A stretch of 64,000 bases of DNA from Undibacterium pigrum (GCF_003201815.1 NZ_QJKB01000005.1:310001-374000), one strand, 5' to 3'. Counted from the first letter of the stretch, positions 8,575-18,065 are shown. The notes: generated from the sequence alone by a model not told the origin. Numbers and translations are program-made.

Positions 8575-8628
8575 ATGCGCAGGCTTATGTTGAGAGATTA
8601 CGCTTTTGCATCAAATCAAATTTTGCAT

Positions 8629-8722
8629 GTAGGAGCGGCTTCAGCCGCGAAATTTTTCTGCTTGAACTCTATAGACAGCCGGGACAGTGTTAGCACCTGT
8701 TCGCGGCTAAAGCCGCTCCTGC
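8629..8722. repeat. REP-type inverted repeat pair (second copy)
   Basis: Arms at 8629-8650 and 8701-8722 match the arms at 1201-1266 with a few changes in the right arm (CTAAAG for CTGAAG, CTGC for CTAC) and a longer 50-bp loop. Lies between the ADP-ribosylglycohydrolase 2 gene and fumC. A separate small dyad TGCCTGA...TCAGGCA follows at about 8748-8767. No T-tract, so not a classical terminator. Confidence 0.8.
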
Positions 8723-8854
8723 AGAGAAATTTTGCAGCAAACTGAAAATGCCTGACTGCAATCAGGCAGACTATGGCATTCACAGCTAAAATGAGAGCAT
8801 AGTTTCAAGATTTTCTATCATGAAGTTCTACTCTCATCCCAGGAGCTGTTGCAA

Positions 8855-10252
8855 ATGAAAACCAAGTATTCCGGCGCGCAGCGCAATGAGCGCGATACCT
8901 TTGGCGAGATTGCCGTCCCCGCAGATGCATTGTGGGGCGCGCAGACCCAGCGTTCCTTGCATCACTTTGCCATTTCCACAGAAACCATGCCGCCAGAACT
9001 GGTATTGGCACTGGCCCGCGTCAAACGCAGTTGCGCGCAGGTGAACAGTGACCTGGGCCTGCTGGATGGCAAGGTGGCAGGGGCAATTGCCCAGGCGGTG
9101 GAAGAAGTCCTGGCGGGCACGCATGCAGATGCCTTCCCGCTGTCGGTCTGGCAAACCGGCTCAGGCACGCAGAGCAATATGAATATGAATGAAGTGCTGG
9201 CAAACCGTGCTTCTGAATTTTTGGGCGGCACACGCGGCATGAGCCGGGTCGTGCATCCAAATGACCATGTGAATATGGGCCAGTCATCCAACGATGTCTT
9301 CCCCACGGCCATGCATGTGGCTGCTGCTGCGGCCGTTATCGAACAGGTCTTGCCTTCCCTGAAAAAACTGCGCGCCACCCTTGATGCCAAGGCTAAGGAA
9401 TTTGCCGACATCATCAAGATAGGCCGTACCCATTTACAGGATGCCACTCCGCTGACGCTGGGCCAGGAAATCTCTGGCTGGGTCGCGCAACTTGATTATG
9501 CCGATAAAGCCCTGCGCCACACCCTGCCAGCCTTGCAGGAACTGGCGATAGGCGGCACGGCAGTGGGCACTGGCCTCAATACCCATGCTGACTTTGGCGA
9601 CCTCGTTGCTGCCAATCTGACACTTGATACCGGCATTGCTTTTAGCGCAGCCCCGAATCGTTTTGCAGCACTGGCGGGCCATGATGCCATGGTCAGCAGC
9701 CACGGTGCACTCAAGACCCTGGCCACTGCCCTCATGAAAATCGCCAATGACATACGCTGGCTGGCGTCAGGCCCACGTTCTGGCCTGGGTGAATTGCAGA
9801 TACCAGAAAACGAACCCGGTTCATCCATCATGCCCGGCAAGGTCAATCCTACCCAGTGCGAAGCTGTGACCATGCTGTGTTGCCAGGTGCTGGGCAATGA
9901 TGTGGCACTCAGTATAGGCGGTGCATCCGGCAATTTTGAATTGAATGTCTTCAAGCCCCTGATCGTGCATAACTTCCTGCAAAGCTGCCGCCTGCTGGCC
10001 GATGGCATGGCCAGCCTGGATGAGCATTGCGCCCAGGGCATGCAAGCCAATCGCGCACGCATCAAGGAACTACTCGATAATTCCCTTATGCTGGTGACCG
10101 CACTCAACCCTTATATCGGCTATGACCGCGCCGCCGCGATTGCCAAGCATGCGCATAGCAAGGGCACGACCCTGCGTGAAGCAGCACTGGCTCTCGGTTA
10201 CGTCACTGCTGAGGAATTTGATGGCTGGGTCAGGCCGGAAGACATGGTTTGA
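8855..10252 (+). CDS. fumC: Fumarate hydratase class II
   Basis: 465 residues from ATG 8855 (AGGAG 9 nt upstream; an in-frame TTG at 8849 is less likely). Catalyses reversible hydration of fumarate to L-malate in the TCA cycle as a homotetramer without an iron-sulfur cluster. Fumarase/aspartase signature [16 protein letters not shown] at residues about 320-335 holds the catalytic serine loop. [21 protein letters not shown] (about 103-123) and [16 protein letters not shown] (about 189-204) bind substrate. Length and motifs are full and intact. Monocistronic. Confidence 0.97.
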   Translation: MKTKYSGAQRNERDTFGEIAVPADALWGAQTQRSLHHFAISTETMPPELVLALARVKRSCAQVNSDLGLLDGKVAGAIAQAVEEVLAGTHADAFPLSVWQTGSGTQSNMNMNEVLANRASEFLGGTRGMSRVVHPNDHVNMGQSSNDVFPTAMHVAAAAAVIEQVLPSLKKLRATLDAKAKEFADIIKIGRTHLQDATPLTLGQEISGWVAQLDYADKALRHTLPALQELAIGGTAVGTGLNTHADFGDLVAANLTLDTGIAFSAAPNRFAALAGHDAMVSSHGALKTLATALMKIANDIRWLASGPRSGLGELQIPENEPGSSIMPGKVNPTQCEAVTMLCCQVLGNDVALSIGGASGNFELNVFKPLIVHNFLQSCRLLADGMASLDEHCAQGMQANRARIKELLDNSLMLVTALNPYIGYDRAAAIAKHAHSKGTTLREAALALGYVTAEEFDGWVRPEDMV

Positions 10253-10355
10253 TTTGCCGTGTTACTTAGCAAAGCAGAGTGTGCATGGCGCATTCTGCAT
10301 ATCGCATTCACAAGCTTGAATTTAATTAACACCCATATCACCTGGAATTATTTTT

Positions 10356-10655
10356 ATGTCAGAAGCATTCATGATGGTCATCCTGATCCAGACCAAACCT
10401 GGTCAAAGCAAAGAACAAATCGCGGCCTACACCAGGCTGGCCCCGCTGGTGCGGGCCGAAGCAGGTTGCCTGCAATACGATATGCATGGCGTAGATGGCG
10501 ATGAAAATAAATTTGTGCTGGTGGAGAAATGGGCTTCCAAGGCAGCCCTGGCTGCGCATGATGCCATGCCTTATATGGTAGAGGCAGATGCACTCAGCCC
10601 CGGTTTCCGCACCGGGCCTGCCACTGTCTTGTTTCTGGGGCCAGTGATTGCCTGA
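10356..10655 (+). CDS. Putative quinol monooxygenase (ABM/YgiN family)
   Basis: 99 residues with the small ferredoxin-like ABM fold. Features are the ILIQTKPGQSKEQIAAY start, EAGCLQYDMHGVDGDENKFVLVEKW in the centre and HDAMPYMVEADAL near the end. Members act as dimers on quinol-like or aromatic substrates without cofactors, but many are functionally uncharacterised. Short stand-alone gene about 100 nt after fumC. Confidence 0.85.
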   Translation: MSEAFMMVILIQTKPGQSKEQIAAYTRLAPLVRAEAGCLQYDMHGVDGDENKFVLVEKWASKAALAAHDAMPYMVEADALSPGFRTGPATVLFLGPVIA

Positions 10656-10747
10656 TTGATGCAGGATGCATCTAGCGTATTATCAACGCATCATTAAGCG
10701 CAACATTAAAAGTACCATTGAACGTTACGTTCCATTCAAAGTACATC

Positions 10748-11998
10748 ATGAAAAAAACCTGCATAAAAATAGCTGCTTACAGTTTGTTCTCCCTGGCCAT
10801 GGCGGGCTGCGTCAGCCAGTCTCAACAAGCGCCTGTTGCGCAGGTTGATAACAGCAATTATCGCCCCGTCATCCTTGTTTCCATCGATGGCTTCAAACCA
10901 GAATATCTGGGGCGAGGCGTGACGCCCACGCTAAACGCCCTGGCCAAAGAGGGTGTGAGGGCAGAGAGTATGCGCCCATCATTCCCATCGATCACCTTTC
11001 CCAATCACTACACGCTGGTGACAGGCTTGCGCCCTGATCATCATGGCATCGTGGCCAATACCATGGATGACAAACATATTGCAGGCGTGCGCTTTAAAAT
11101 GAGCAATAAGGAAGCCGTGCTCGACAGACGCTGGTGGGACGGCGCAGAACCAGTCTGGGTCACGGCAGAAAAAAATCAGGTCAGAACCGGCATCATGTTC
11201 TGGCCGGGTTCAGAAGCCGCGATTCATGGCGTACGCCCGTCTGCCTACAAGGCTTTTGATGAAACCGTCACGCCAGCAGCGCGTGTCGATACCGTGCTGG
11301 GCTGGATGGAGCAGCCTGCCGCTACCCGCCCTGGTTTCCTGACCGTCTATTTTGACCAGGTCGATCATGCTGGCCATGATTTTGGTCCGGATACCAAAGA
11401 AGTGACAGCGGCTGCTGCCACGGTTGATGCCGCCATCGCCCGCCTGGTCGATGGCTTGCGCGCGCGTAACATCAACGCCAATATTGTCATCGTCTCTGAT
11501 CACGGCATGGCAGCCACCAGCCCACAGCGCACCATACAACTGGACAAGATTGCCCAGCCTGCAAATTATGATGTGGTGGTGTATGGCAGCTTTGCCGGGA
11601 TAGAACCCAGGTCAGGGCAGGAAGATGCAGTCGCCACAGCGCTGCTGAAACCCCATGAACATATGCAATGCTGGAAAAAAGAAAACATCCCGGCCCGCTA
11701 TCAATACGGCAAGCACCCACGCGTGCCGCGTTTCATTTGCTCGGCAGATGTAGGTTGGCTGGTGGTGCCAGATGCCAAGGCTGCCGCCAAGGCAAACAGC
11801 GGTGCACATGGTTACGATAATCTCTCCAAAGAAATGCAGGCACTGTTTATTGCCAACGGCCCGGCCTTTAAGAAAGCGACGGTCTTGCCAGCCTTTGATA
11901 ATGTCGACGTGTACCCACTTTTGATGAAATTGTTACGCGTGCCAGCCCGGCCTTCGGATGGCAGGATTGATGCCATACAACCGGCTTTGGTCCAGTGA
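10748..11998 (+). CDS. NPP-type phosphodiesterase/nucleotide pyrophosphatase lipoprotein
   Basis: 416 residues from ATG 10748. Lipoprotein signal MKKTCIKIAAYSLFSLAMAGC with probable lipidated Cys21. Alkaline-phosphatase-superfamily NPP domain: VSIDGFKPEYL (metal aspartate, about 40-50), SFPSITFPNHYTLVTG (nucleophile threonine, about 79-94), QVDHAGHDFG (about 209-218) and SDHGM (about 253-257). These residues build the two-zinc site that cleaves phosphodiester or pyrophosphate bonds. Probably anchored in the outer membrane facing the periplasm, scavenging nucleotides or phosphodiesters. Monocistronic. Confidence 0.9.
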   Translation: MKKTCIKIAAYSLFSLAMAGCVSQSQQAPVAQVDNSNYRPVILVSIDGFKPEYLGRGVTPTLNALAKEGVRAESMRPSFPSITFPNHYTLVTGLRPDHHGIVANTMDDKHIAGVRFKMSNKEAVLDRRWWDGAEPVWVTAEKNQVRTGIMFWPGSEAAIHGVRPSAYKAFDETVTPAARVDTVLGWMEQPAATRPGFLTVYFDQVDHAGHDFGPDTKEVTAAAATVDAAIARLVDGLRARNINANIVIVSDHGMAATSPQRTIQLDKIAQPANYDVVVYGSFAGIEPRSGQEDAVATALLKPHEHMQCWKKENIPARYQYGKHPRVPRFICSADVGWLVVPDAKAAAKANSGAHGYDNLSKEMQALFIANGPAFKKATVLPAFDNVDVYPLLMKLLRVPARPSDGRIDAIQPALVQ

Positions 11999-12040
11999 TT
12001 GCTGTTGGTGGGGAGCATTGAGATCAAGACCAAAAAGCTC

Positions 12041-12195
12041 ACCACAGAGACACAGAGACGCAGAGCAGGCACTGAGAAAAATTAGGGACGTGTACGATAA
12101 AAATGCGATGTGCCTGGAGCGCCTTGGCAATCTATAGCACATCGCATTTCTATTTTTTCACTCCGTGCACCTCTGTGTCTCTGTGCCTCTGTGTT
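12041..12195. repeat. Nested inverted-repeat element in intergenic region
   Basis: An outer inverted repeat of about 25 bp (12041-12065 and 12171-12195, three mismatches) is built from CACAGAG units. An inner perfect 13-bp inverted repeat (12101-12113 AAATGCGATGTGC, 12137-12149) encloses a 23-nt loop. Lies between the convergent NPP and GNAT genes. It could be a transcribed bidirectional hairpin or a small non-autonomous repeat; CACAGAG-type arms are known as dispersed repeats in other bacteria. Confidence 0.6.
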
Positions 12196-12251
12196 GAGAG
12201 GTCTTGAAGTTTGAGGTCTCGCAAGTCTATCCGTATTCGCAAGTCTATCCA

Positions 12252-12761
12252 TCAGCTTATTGCTGCCGGACTCGTCGCTACCTCGCCCGCAGCAAAGGCC
12301 TGCAAGCCTGCACCTGCCAGGCGGTAGCGTACCCATTCATCCTGCGGTTTTGCACCGATGGACAGGTAGAACTGTATTGCCGGTTCATTCCAGTCCAGCA
12401 CGCTCCATTCGAGCCTGCCACAGCCACTTTCGACGGCCACTTGCGCCAGATGCCTTAACAAGGCCTTGCCTGCGCCGCTGCCACGGTGGCTGGGCGAGAT
12501 ATACAAGTCTTCCAGATACATGCCCTTGCGACCCAGCCAGGTTGAATAGCTGAGAAAGTAAATTGCATAGCCAACTGGCTGGCCATCAATGGCGCAGATC
12601 AGTCCGCGTGCCGGGCTGTCGGCGGCAAACAGGCTTTGCCTGACATCATCGACACTGGCAATGACTTCATGCTCGGCTCTTTCATAAATTGCCAGTTCGG
12701 TGATATATGCGTGGATCAGGGCTGCATCATCTGGCAGGGCGGGGCGGATAGTTATATTCAT
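12252..12761 (-). CDS. GNAT family N-acetyltransferase (diamine acetyltransferase-like)
   Basis: 169 residues. Starts ITIRPALPDDAALIHAYI, typical of GNAT, with acetyl-CoA-binding motif A at YLEDLYISPSHRGSGAGKALL (residues about 82-102, R/Q-x-x-G-x-G/A as RGSGAG). Motif B follows at WNEPAIQFYLSIGAKPQDEW (about 123-142). The YLEDLYV-like strand and WNxPAIxFY segment resemble spermidine/spermine acetyltransferases. Divergent from the LysR gene at 12874, which may regulate it. Confidence 0.88.
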   Translation of the reverse strand: MNITIRPALPDDAALIHAYITELAIYERAEHEVIASVDDVRQSLFAADSPARGLICAIDGQPVGYAIYFLSYSTWLGRKGMYLEDLYISPSHRGSGAGKALLRHLAQVAVESGCGRLEWSVLDWNEPAIQFYLSIGAKPQDEWVRYRLAGAGLQAFAAGEVATSPAAIS

Positions 12762-12873
12762 GGAAATCTCATTTCAATCTGTCGCATTCATTTACAGCAC
12801 TCATTGCCACACTCATTGTCATATCCTAGCAAGCCAGCCTACAATGCGGCAAGTGCAATTACTTCACACTATC

Positions 12874-13803
12874 ATGCAGAATATGCATCTTGATCTGCGC
12901 AAGCTGGATCTCAATCTCCTGCTTGTGTTCAATGCCCTGTATCACCAGCGCTCAGTCACGGCTGCTGCGCACGAGCTGGCGTTGAGCCCATCTGCCCTCA
13001 GTCATGCGCTGGCCAGATTGCGTCAGGCATTGGGCGATGAGCTGTTTGTGCGGCTGGACAACCAGATGCAGCCGACGCTGCGGGCAGAACAGATTGCCAG
13101 CACAGTTAGTGCAGCACTGGCACAGTTGTCAGCAGGGCTGAGCCTGAACCAGCGTTTTGCCCCCACCAGCAGCCAGCGCAATTTCGTCATATCGGCCAGC
13201 GACTATACGGCCTTTGTAATTTTGCCGCGCCTCATCAGCAGGATGCAGCAGGTCGCACCGCAAATCACCCTGCGCATCATCAACACCAGCCAGAAGCTGG
13301 CACTTGATGAACTGGCTGCGGGCCATATCGACTTTGCCCTTGGCTACGATGAAGAACGTACGCCACTGCCTGCTGGCCTGGAAGAATTTGACTGGCTGCA
13401 AGACGACTATGTCGCCATCGCCAGCCAGCAACATCCACAGATCAAACGCAAGCTGACGCTCAAGACTTATCTGCAAGCCCGCCATGTCGTCGTCACGCCC
13501 TGGAATGAGAGCCGCGGCGTCATCGACTATGTGCTTGATGGCATGGCCCTGCAAAGGCAAGTGGCCGTACAATTGCCCAATGTGCTGGTGGCCCCCTTCA
13601 TCATCGCCAGCAGCGAACTCATCATGACCCTGCCACGCCATGCCGCCATGACGCTGGCACAGGCAGCAGGCATAGCCATCTACCCTGCACCCTTTGCCAT
13701 ACCGCCGTATACCCTGAAAGTGTATAGCCATAGCAAATATGCGCGCAGCGATGCGCATCTTTGGTTGCGCAGATTGATGATGGAGGTGGCGCCAGGAAGC
13801 TGA
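12874..13803 (+). CDS. LysR family transcriptional regulator
   Basis: 309 residues from ATG 12874 (alternative 12883). The frame is open much further upstream but would overlap the divergent GNAT gene. N-terminal winged helix LRKLDLNLLLVFNALYHQRSVTAAAHELALSPSALSHALARL is of the NodD/LeuO-like LysR type (DLNLL start). It is followed by an effector-binding domain beginning about residue 97. Likely binds the 112-bp intergenic region shared with the GNAT gene; effector unknown. Confidence 0.9.
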   Translation: MQNMHLDLRKLDLNLLLVFNALYHQRSVTAAAHELALSPSALSHALARLRQALGDELFVRLDNQMQPTLRAEQIASTVSAALAQLSAGLSLNQRFAPTSSQRNFVISASDYTAFVILPRLISRMQQVAPQITLRIINTSQKLALDELAAGHIDFALGYDEERTPLPAGLEEFDWLQDDYVAIASQQHPQIKRKLTLKTYLQARHVVVTPWNESRGVIDYVLDGMALQRQVAVQLPNVLVAPFIIASSELIMTLPRHAAMTLAQAAGIAIYPAPFAIPPYTLKVYSHSKYARSDAHLWLRRLMMEVAPGS

Positions 13804-13956
13804 TTGCTTAAAGTATTTTTACCAGCGCGTAGGTTGCGTTGCAACGCACTGTTCAGTCATGCGCAAGTGAGATTAGCTTAGTCGCATGCATGTCGTGATC
13901 CAGAAGGGGGCAACGTTAGCCATGCGTACGAATACGCTGCGCTTCGCAACTACCTG

Positions 13957-14586
13957 TCACCTTGACTTACTCAATGCTGAAAGGGCATATTGCCAGGCCG
14001 CCGCATACCCTGGAACTGTTTGCGATACACCCGCTTGCACACTGGCATTCATCATTGTCAACTCAACTGTCTGCTGACTATCTTTGCCTTGCAACACTGG
14101 CTGTGCCGCAGCCAGCGCCATCAGCAATTCCGTCGTCAACTTATCCAGTGCCGGGCGGATTTTTGTTTTGAGGTCAGGCGGGTTCTCAAACAGCGCTTGT
14201 GACTTGTTTGTCCATTCCTTGAACAAGGCCGTTTGTATCAGCTTGCCTGCGATGATCTGCGCAGCAAAAAAATCCTGTGCCAATTTGGGTTCAAGACCAT
14301 ATTCTGGTGCCTGCTTTGCAAGTGCATCCAGTATCTGTTGTTCACGTACAGAGTCATCAATCGCGGCCCTGGTATTCCATTTATACATGGCCACATCCTG
14401 TGCGAGGTCCAGTCGTTGCTGCATGAGGCTCAGCAGGCGCAGCAGTCCGGTGTCGCTGGCGGTTTGTGCCTGTGCAGGAGATGCCAGCGTTAATGCTGCA
14501 CATGTCAACGCAAAGTAAAGCAGCCAGTGCTGTAAGCCTCTGCGGGATGCATGGAAAAATGCAGGAATAAAAAAATTGGGTGGCAT
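13957..14586 (-). CDS. Periplasmic chorismate mutase (AroQ gamma class)
   Basis: 209 residues from ATG 14586; a GTG at 14628 in frame would add 14 residues. The N-terminus is a signal peptide (HWLLYFALTCAALTLASPAQAQ, about residues 19-40), so the enzyme is exported. The mature protein is all-helical with family motifs LMQQRLDLAQDVAMYKWN (catalytic Arg and Lys), RE near residue 84 and DFFAAQIIAGKLIQTALFKEW, plus a C-terminal second helical half. Converts chorismate to prephenate outside the cytoplasm; secreted forms occur in many proteobacteria. Confidence 0.88.
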   Translation of the reverse strand: MPPNFFIPAFFHASRRGLQHWLLYFALTCAALTLASPAQAQTASDTGLLRLLSLMQQRLDLAQDVAMYKWNTRAAIDDSVREQQILDALAKQAPEYGLEPKLAQDFFAAQIIAGKLIQTALFKEWTNKSQALFENPPDLKTKIRPALDKLTTELLMALAAAQPVLQGKDSQQTVELTMMNASVQAGVSQTVPGYAAAWQYALSALSKSR

Positions 14587-14620
14587 GAATATCTCAGTTC
14601 CAAAAATGAAGAAAGCTATC

Positions 14621-15214
14621 TTATTCACGCAACTGCCTGATACGCAAATAAATGCGTGCCATGGAATATCCCAGGTAGATGGTGATGGGCATGGCTATCC
14701 CATAAACGATCATATATGCCAGCTTGCCACCACCCAAAGTATGCAAGCTGGATTGGGGGAGACTGAGATGAACTATCAATATGCAAAACCAAAATAGCAA
14801 ACCTGGCATGCGTCGCTTGTATTTCATCTGTTTCGATGCATCGTCAGAATAAATTTCTGCTTTTCCTGCGTGGAGAGTATCCGTCACTGGCATGCGCCAG
14901 TATTGCCAGCCATTTGACTTGAGTACATGCTCCCAGCCCGCATCTATCAGTAACTGTTGATAGCTGTCATCCGGTTCGATGACATTGGCGACATTCCATT
15001 TTGCGTTCGGCACGTAGTCGAGGCGATAGGCAATTTGCGCCGGTGCGCCCTGAGCAAAGGTATAGATACCGAGGACATTGCGTGTCTTTAAATGCAAACC
15101 CTGGCTTGCCATTTGCTGCAACCAAAGCTGTTCTTGCTCATCTTCCCATGAGTGGAAACATTTGAATTTTTTGATCAGTATTTCACTGGTTTTTGTATCT
15201 GGATCTGCACTCAC
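14621..15214 (-). CDS. DUF2812 domain membrane protein
   Basis: 197 residues from a GTG start overlapping the PadR stop codon (GTGA), so translation is coupled. Residues about 15-125 match DUF2812: FKCFHSWEDEQEQLWLQQMASQGLHL and a YRLDYVP...YQQLLIDAGWEHV segment ending in WQYWRMP. Two transmembrane helices follow (about 141-157 and 164-184). The PadR + DUF2812 pair is a recurrent arrangement in bacteria; the PadR protein usually controls the pair. Molecular role unknown. Confidence 0.85.
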   Translation of the reverse strand: MSADPDTKTSEILIKKFKCFHSWEDEQEQLWLQQMASQGLHLKTRNVLGIYTFAQGAPAQIAYRLDYVPNAKWNVANVIEPDDSYQQLLIDAGWEHVLKSNGWQYWRMPVTDTLHAGKAEIYSDDASKQMKYKRRMPGLLFWFCILIVHLSLPQSSLHTLGGGKLAYMIVYGIAMPITIYLGYSMARIYLRIRQLRE

Positions 15215-15552
15215 TTTGCCGCCCCCATTTTTAATTTTGGCAGTGCGAACTGCGCGTTACGAAACATGATTTCCATGCGCCGTATTTGCTCAGCCAGCAC
15301 CAGCCTGCCTTTGTCGCTGAGTTCGTAGTATTTGCGCCGCTCTTCTTCCCTGACCTTGGTGATCAAGCCCTGTTTTTCCAGCGTGGCAAATGCGCCATAC
15401 AGAGTGCCAGGGCCAATGACGACATTGCCTTCGCTGATGTCTTCTACTTTTTGCATGATGGCATAACCATGCAAAGGCTCGGTCAGCACCACCAGCACAT
15501 AGAAAGTGGCTTCTGAAAGAGGCAGATACTTTGAATAGTTGATGTCGCTCAT
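15211..15552 (-). CDS. PadR family transcriptional regulator
   Basis: 113 residues from ATG 15552, where PadR homology begins (MSDINYSKYLPLSEATFYVLVVL). A 41-residue upstream extension lies over the operator region and is rejected. Winged helix: LHGYAIMQKVEDISEGNVVIGPGTLYGAFATLEKQGLI (about 27-64), then REEERRKYYELSDKGRLVL with the conserved YYxLTxxG-like wing. Coupled to the DUF2812 gene. Probably autoregulated through the repeated dyad at 15577-15610. Confidence 0.9.
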   Translation of the reverse strand: MSDINYSKYLPLSEATFYVLVVLTEPLHGYAIMQKVEDISEGNVVIGPGTLYGAFATLEKQGLITKVREEERRKYYELSDKGRLVLAEQIRRMEIMFRNAQFALPKLKMGAAK

Positions 15553-15576
15553 TGATGCCCTGAGTTTGCTGGTGCT

Positions 15577-15610
15577 TATATCGAGAGATGATATATCGGA
15601 AGTCGATATA
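15577..15610 (-). promoter_or_regulatory. Candidate PadR operator
   Basis: Three copies of an ATATCGA-like element in both orientations (TATATCGA at 15578, ATATATCGGA at 15591, TCGATATA at 15603) lie directly upstream of the PadR start codon. The arrangement suits autorepression; this is inference. Confidence 0.5.
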
Positions 15611-15649
15611 GTGTCAAAGAAATTATCGCAGCAACGCAGCATCTCAGAT

Positions 15650-15685
15650 AAAAAAAGGCCGATTGAGATGCTCACTCAATCGGCC
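15650..15685 (-). terminator. Rho-independent terminator of the MFS gene
   Basis: Perfect 11-bp stem GGCCGATTGAG / CTCAATCGGCC (15657-15667 and 15675-15685) with a 7-nt loop. On the minus strand it is followed by a run of seven T (15650-15656). It lies 46 nt beyond the MFS stop codon and ahead of the PadR gene. Confidence 0.85.
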
Positions 15686-15730
15686 TTGCTCTGACAAGTT
15701 TGGCTCTGGCGAGCCTGGCTTTTTGTTTTA

Positions 15731-16990
15731 TCAAGCCTCGTCTGCAGGTACCTTCCAGTATCTTACCGCCAGTGCTGCCAGCGCCGTAACTGTGGCCATG
15801 CCGGTCACGCCTGTCCAGCCCCATTGCGCCAGCAGGGCGCTGCCCAGGGTGGCACCGGCTGCCATGCCGATGAACATGCCGACAAACAGCACGGCATTGA
15901 GGCGGCTACGGGCGCCATTGTCTATGCCATAGACGATGGTCTGGTGGGCAATCAGTGTGCTCTGCACACCCAGGTCAAAACCCAGCGTGCCTATGCCCAG
16001 TAACCACAATTGTGCCGTTGGCGGGAACAGCGGGCTGAGGTTCATGATGGCAAAGGACGCTGCAGTCAGCCCGGCACCCAGTTTGGTGACCAACTCCGGC
16101 CCGCGTTTATCGGCCAGGTGGCCGGCCAGTGGTGCAGCCAGTGCGCCTGCTGCGCCAGCCAGGCCAAAGGCACCCGCCACGGCGCTGCCCATATGAAAGG
16201 GCTCGGCATGCAGCATCACTGCCAGGGTAGACCAAAAGCCGCTAAAGCCCATCGCCAGCAAACCCTGGGCCAGTGCTGCACGGCGCAACGTGCCGTGGCG
16301 GCGCATGAGGTCCAGCAGTGATGCCAGCAAGGCGCGGTAACTCATGGTGGTCGTCGGCACAAAATGGGGCAGGCCACGCCAGATAGCAACGGCAATCAGC
16401 GATACCCCCACCGCCGCCAGCATGAACATGCTGCGCCAGCCAAAGTGCTCAGCCACAAAGCCACTGACTACGCGTGAAAGCAAGATGCCCATCAACAAAC
16501 CCGTCATGACCGTGCCCACCACTTTGCCGCGGCGTGATTCATGCGCCAGCGTGGCAGCAGCAGGGACGATGTCTTGCGCCATGGTGGCCGTCAAGCCTAT
16601 CGCCAGGCTGGCAATCAGTAAAATGCTCAGGCTGTTTGCCAGACCTGCAGCAATCAGGGCAGCGACCAGCAAGCCAGCCTTGATGAGGATGATATTGCGG
16701 CGGTCATGCCTGTCGCCCAGCGGGGCCAGCAACAAGATACCCAGGGCATATCCAAGTTGCGTTAGCGTAGGGATAAAGCCTGCGTCCAGGTTGCTGACGC
16801 CTATATCGGCGGCCAGTATGCCCAGCATGGGTTGGCTGTAATACAGCGATGCCACCGACAAGCCAGCCCCGCTGGCCAGCAATAACACCAGTGGTGGTGA
16901 GGGCAGTTGATGGACGGGCGCGAGATTGACGGCCGCCTGCCCGGGCTGCAAAGCAGCACTTTGGTCATGCGATTGGTGAATGGATGACAT
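15731..16990 (-). CDS. MFS transporter
   Basis: 419 residues from ATG 16990, preceded by GAGGAAACAAAGT. About 12 hydrophobic helices. The signature loop between TM2 and TM3 reads APLGDRHDRRNIILIKAGLL (family G-x-x-x-D-R/K-x-G-R-R/K form) and is repeated in the second half as AGHLADKRGPELVTKLGAGL. The N-terminal tail (about 45 residues) is cytoplasmic and rich in Gln/Ala. Probably a drug or metabolite exporter; substrate cannot be told. Divergent from the LysR gene at 17097. Confidence 0.9.
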   Translation of the reverse strand: MSSIHQSHDQSAALQPGQAAVNLAPVHQLPSPPLVLLLASGAGLSVASLYYSQPMLGILAADIGVSNLDAGFIPTLTQLGYALGILLLAPLGDRHDRRNIILIKAGLLVAALIAAGLANSLSILLIASLAIGLTATMAQDIVPAAATLAHESRRGKVVGTVMTGLLMGILLSRVVSGFVAEHFGWRSMFMLAAVGVSLIAVAIWRGLPHFVPTTTMSYRALLASLLDLMRRHGTLRRAALAQGLLAMGFSGFWSTLAVMLHAEPFHMGSAVAGAFGLAGAAGALAAPLAGHLADKRGPELVTKLGAGLTAASFAIMNLSPLFPPTAQLWLLGIGTLGFDLGVQSTLIAHQTIVYGIDNGARSRLNAVLFVGMFIGMAAGATLGSALLAQWGWTGVTGMATVTALAALAVRYWKVPADEA

Positions 16991-17096
16991 ACTTTGTTTC
17001 CTCTTCTGATTCGTCTTATGCATTGCTGCACAGTGTATTTCTTGATAGAGTCATGCGGTAGTAGCAGTCAACGCAGATTTGTTATACATTAGACGT

Positions 17097-18065
17097 ATGA
17101 CCAAGCAAAAACTCATGCATCCTGACCAGACTGCCACCGCATCCCTGATGGCGGGCGCAGGTGACCGCATAGAGCTGATGCAAACCTTTGTACGCATCGT
17201 CGAGGCCGGTAATTTGTCAGCCGCAGCAGTGCAACTGGGTACGACCCAGCCCACCGTCAGCCGTCGTCTGCAATCGCTGGAGCAATTCCTGGGTGTGCGG
17301 CTATTGAACCGCTCCACCCACAGCATGCGCCTGACTGCCGATGGAGAACGCTGTTATGAACATGCCAGAAACCTGCTGGTCAACTGGGCAGCCTTTGAGT
17401 CCGACTTGCGTGGCGTGACAGAAGAGCCTGAAGGTCTGCTGCGTGTCGTCGCTCCCCATGCGTTTGGCCAGCAAAGACTGGTCAAGCCACTGGCCGACTA
17501 TCTCAGGCTATATCCGCGCGTCAACGTAGAGTGGCTGCTGCATGATGAAACTACCTTGCAGGATTTTATTTCTGCGGGCATAGACTGCGCGATACAGATA
17601 GGCGAGCTGAGCGACACCAACCTGGTCGCCATCAAACTGGCCGAAGTGCCGCGCATCGTCGTTGCTGCGCCATCGATACTGGCAGGCAGGCCCATGCCCC
17701 AGCAAGCCATAGACCTGGCGGGCTTCCCCTGGTTATCCCTGCGTACTTTTTACCGCAACGAAGTATTCCTGCGCCAGGTACACACTGGCGAAATCCAGCG
17801 CCTCGCCTTTACCCCGCGCATCAGTACCGACAACCTCTACGCCCTGCGCACCGCCACGCTGGAAGGCCTGGGCATAGCCATAGGTTCAGCCTGGATACTG
17901 AAAGACGACATCGCCAGCGGGCGGCTGGTACAACTGGTGCCGCAATGGCAGGCCACACCCTTGCCAGTGAATCTGGTGTATCCGTATGCACGCTTTTACC
18001 CGGCCAGGCTGCGCAAGTTCATCGAAGTGATCAGGGCTGCGGTGCCGACGACTTTGCATGGGTGA
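17097..18065 (+). CDS. LysR family transcriptional regulator
   Basis: 322 residues from ATG 17097. HTH: IELMQTFVRIVEAGNLSAAAVQLGTTQPTVSRRLQSLEQFLGVRLLNRS (residues about 24-72). The effector-binding domain follows, with the AALEGLGIAIG-like segment ATLEGLGIAIGSAWIL near residue 258. Subtype is the common CrgA/AaeR-like branch that controls a divergent gene. The MFS gene shares the 106-bp intergenic space and is the likely target. Confidence 0.9.
   Translation: MTKQKLMHPDQTATASLMAGAGDRIELMQTFVRIVEAGNLSAAAVQLGTTQPTVSRRLQSLEQFLGVRLLNRSTHSMRLTADGERCYEHARNLLVNWAAFESDLRGVTEEPEGLLRVVAPHAFGQQRLVKPLADYLRLYPRVNVEWLLHDETTLQDFISAGIDCAIQIGELSDTNLVAIKLAEVPRIVVAAPSILAGRPMPQQAIDLAGFPWLSLRTFYRNEVFLRQVHTGEIQRLAFTPRISTDNLYALRTATLEGLGIAIGSAWILKDDIASGRLVQLVPQWQATPLPVNLVYPYARFYPARLRKFIEVIRAAVPTTLHG

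Noticed and set aside
12700..12873. N-terminal extension of the LysR protein
   Set aside because: Family homology begins at ATG 12874 and the extension overlaps the divergent GNAT gene; not a real start.
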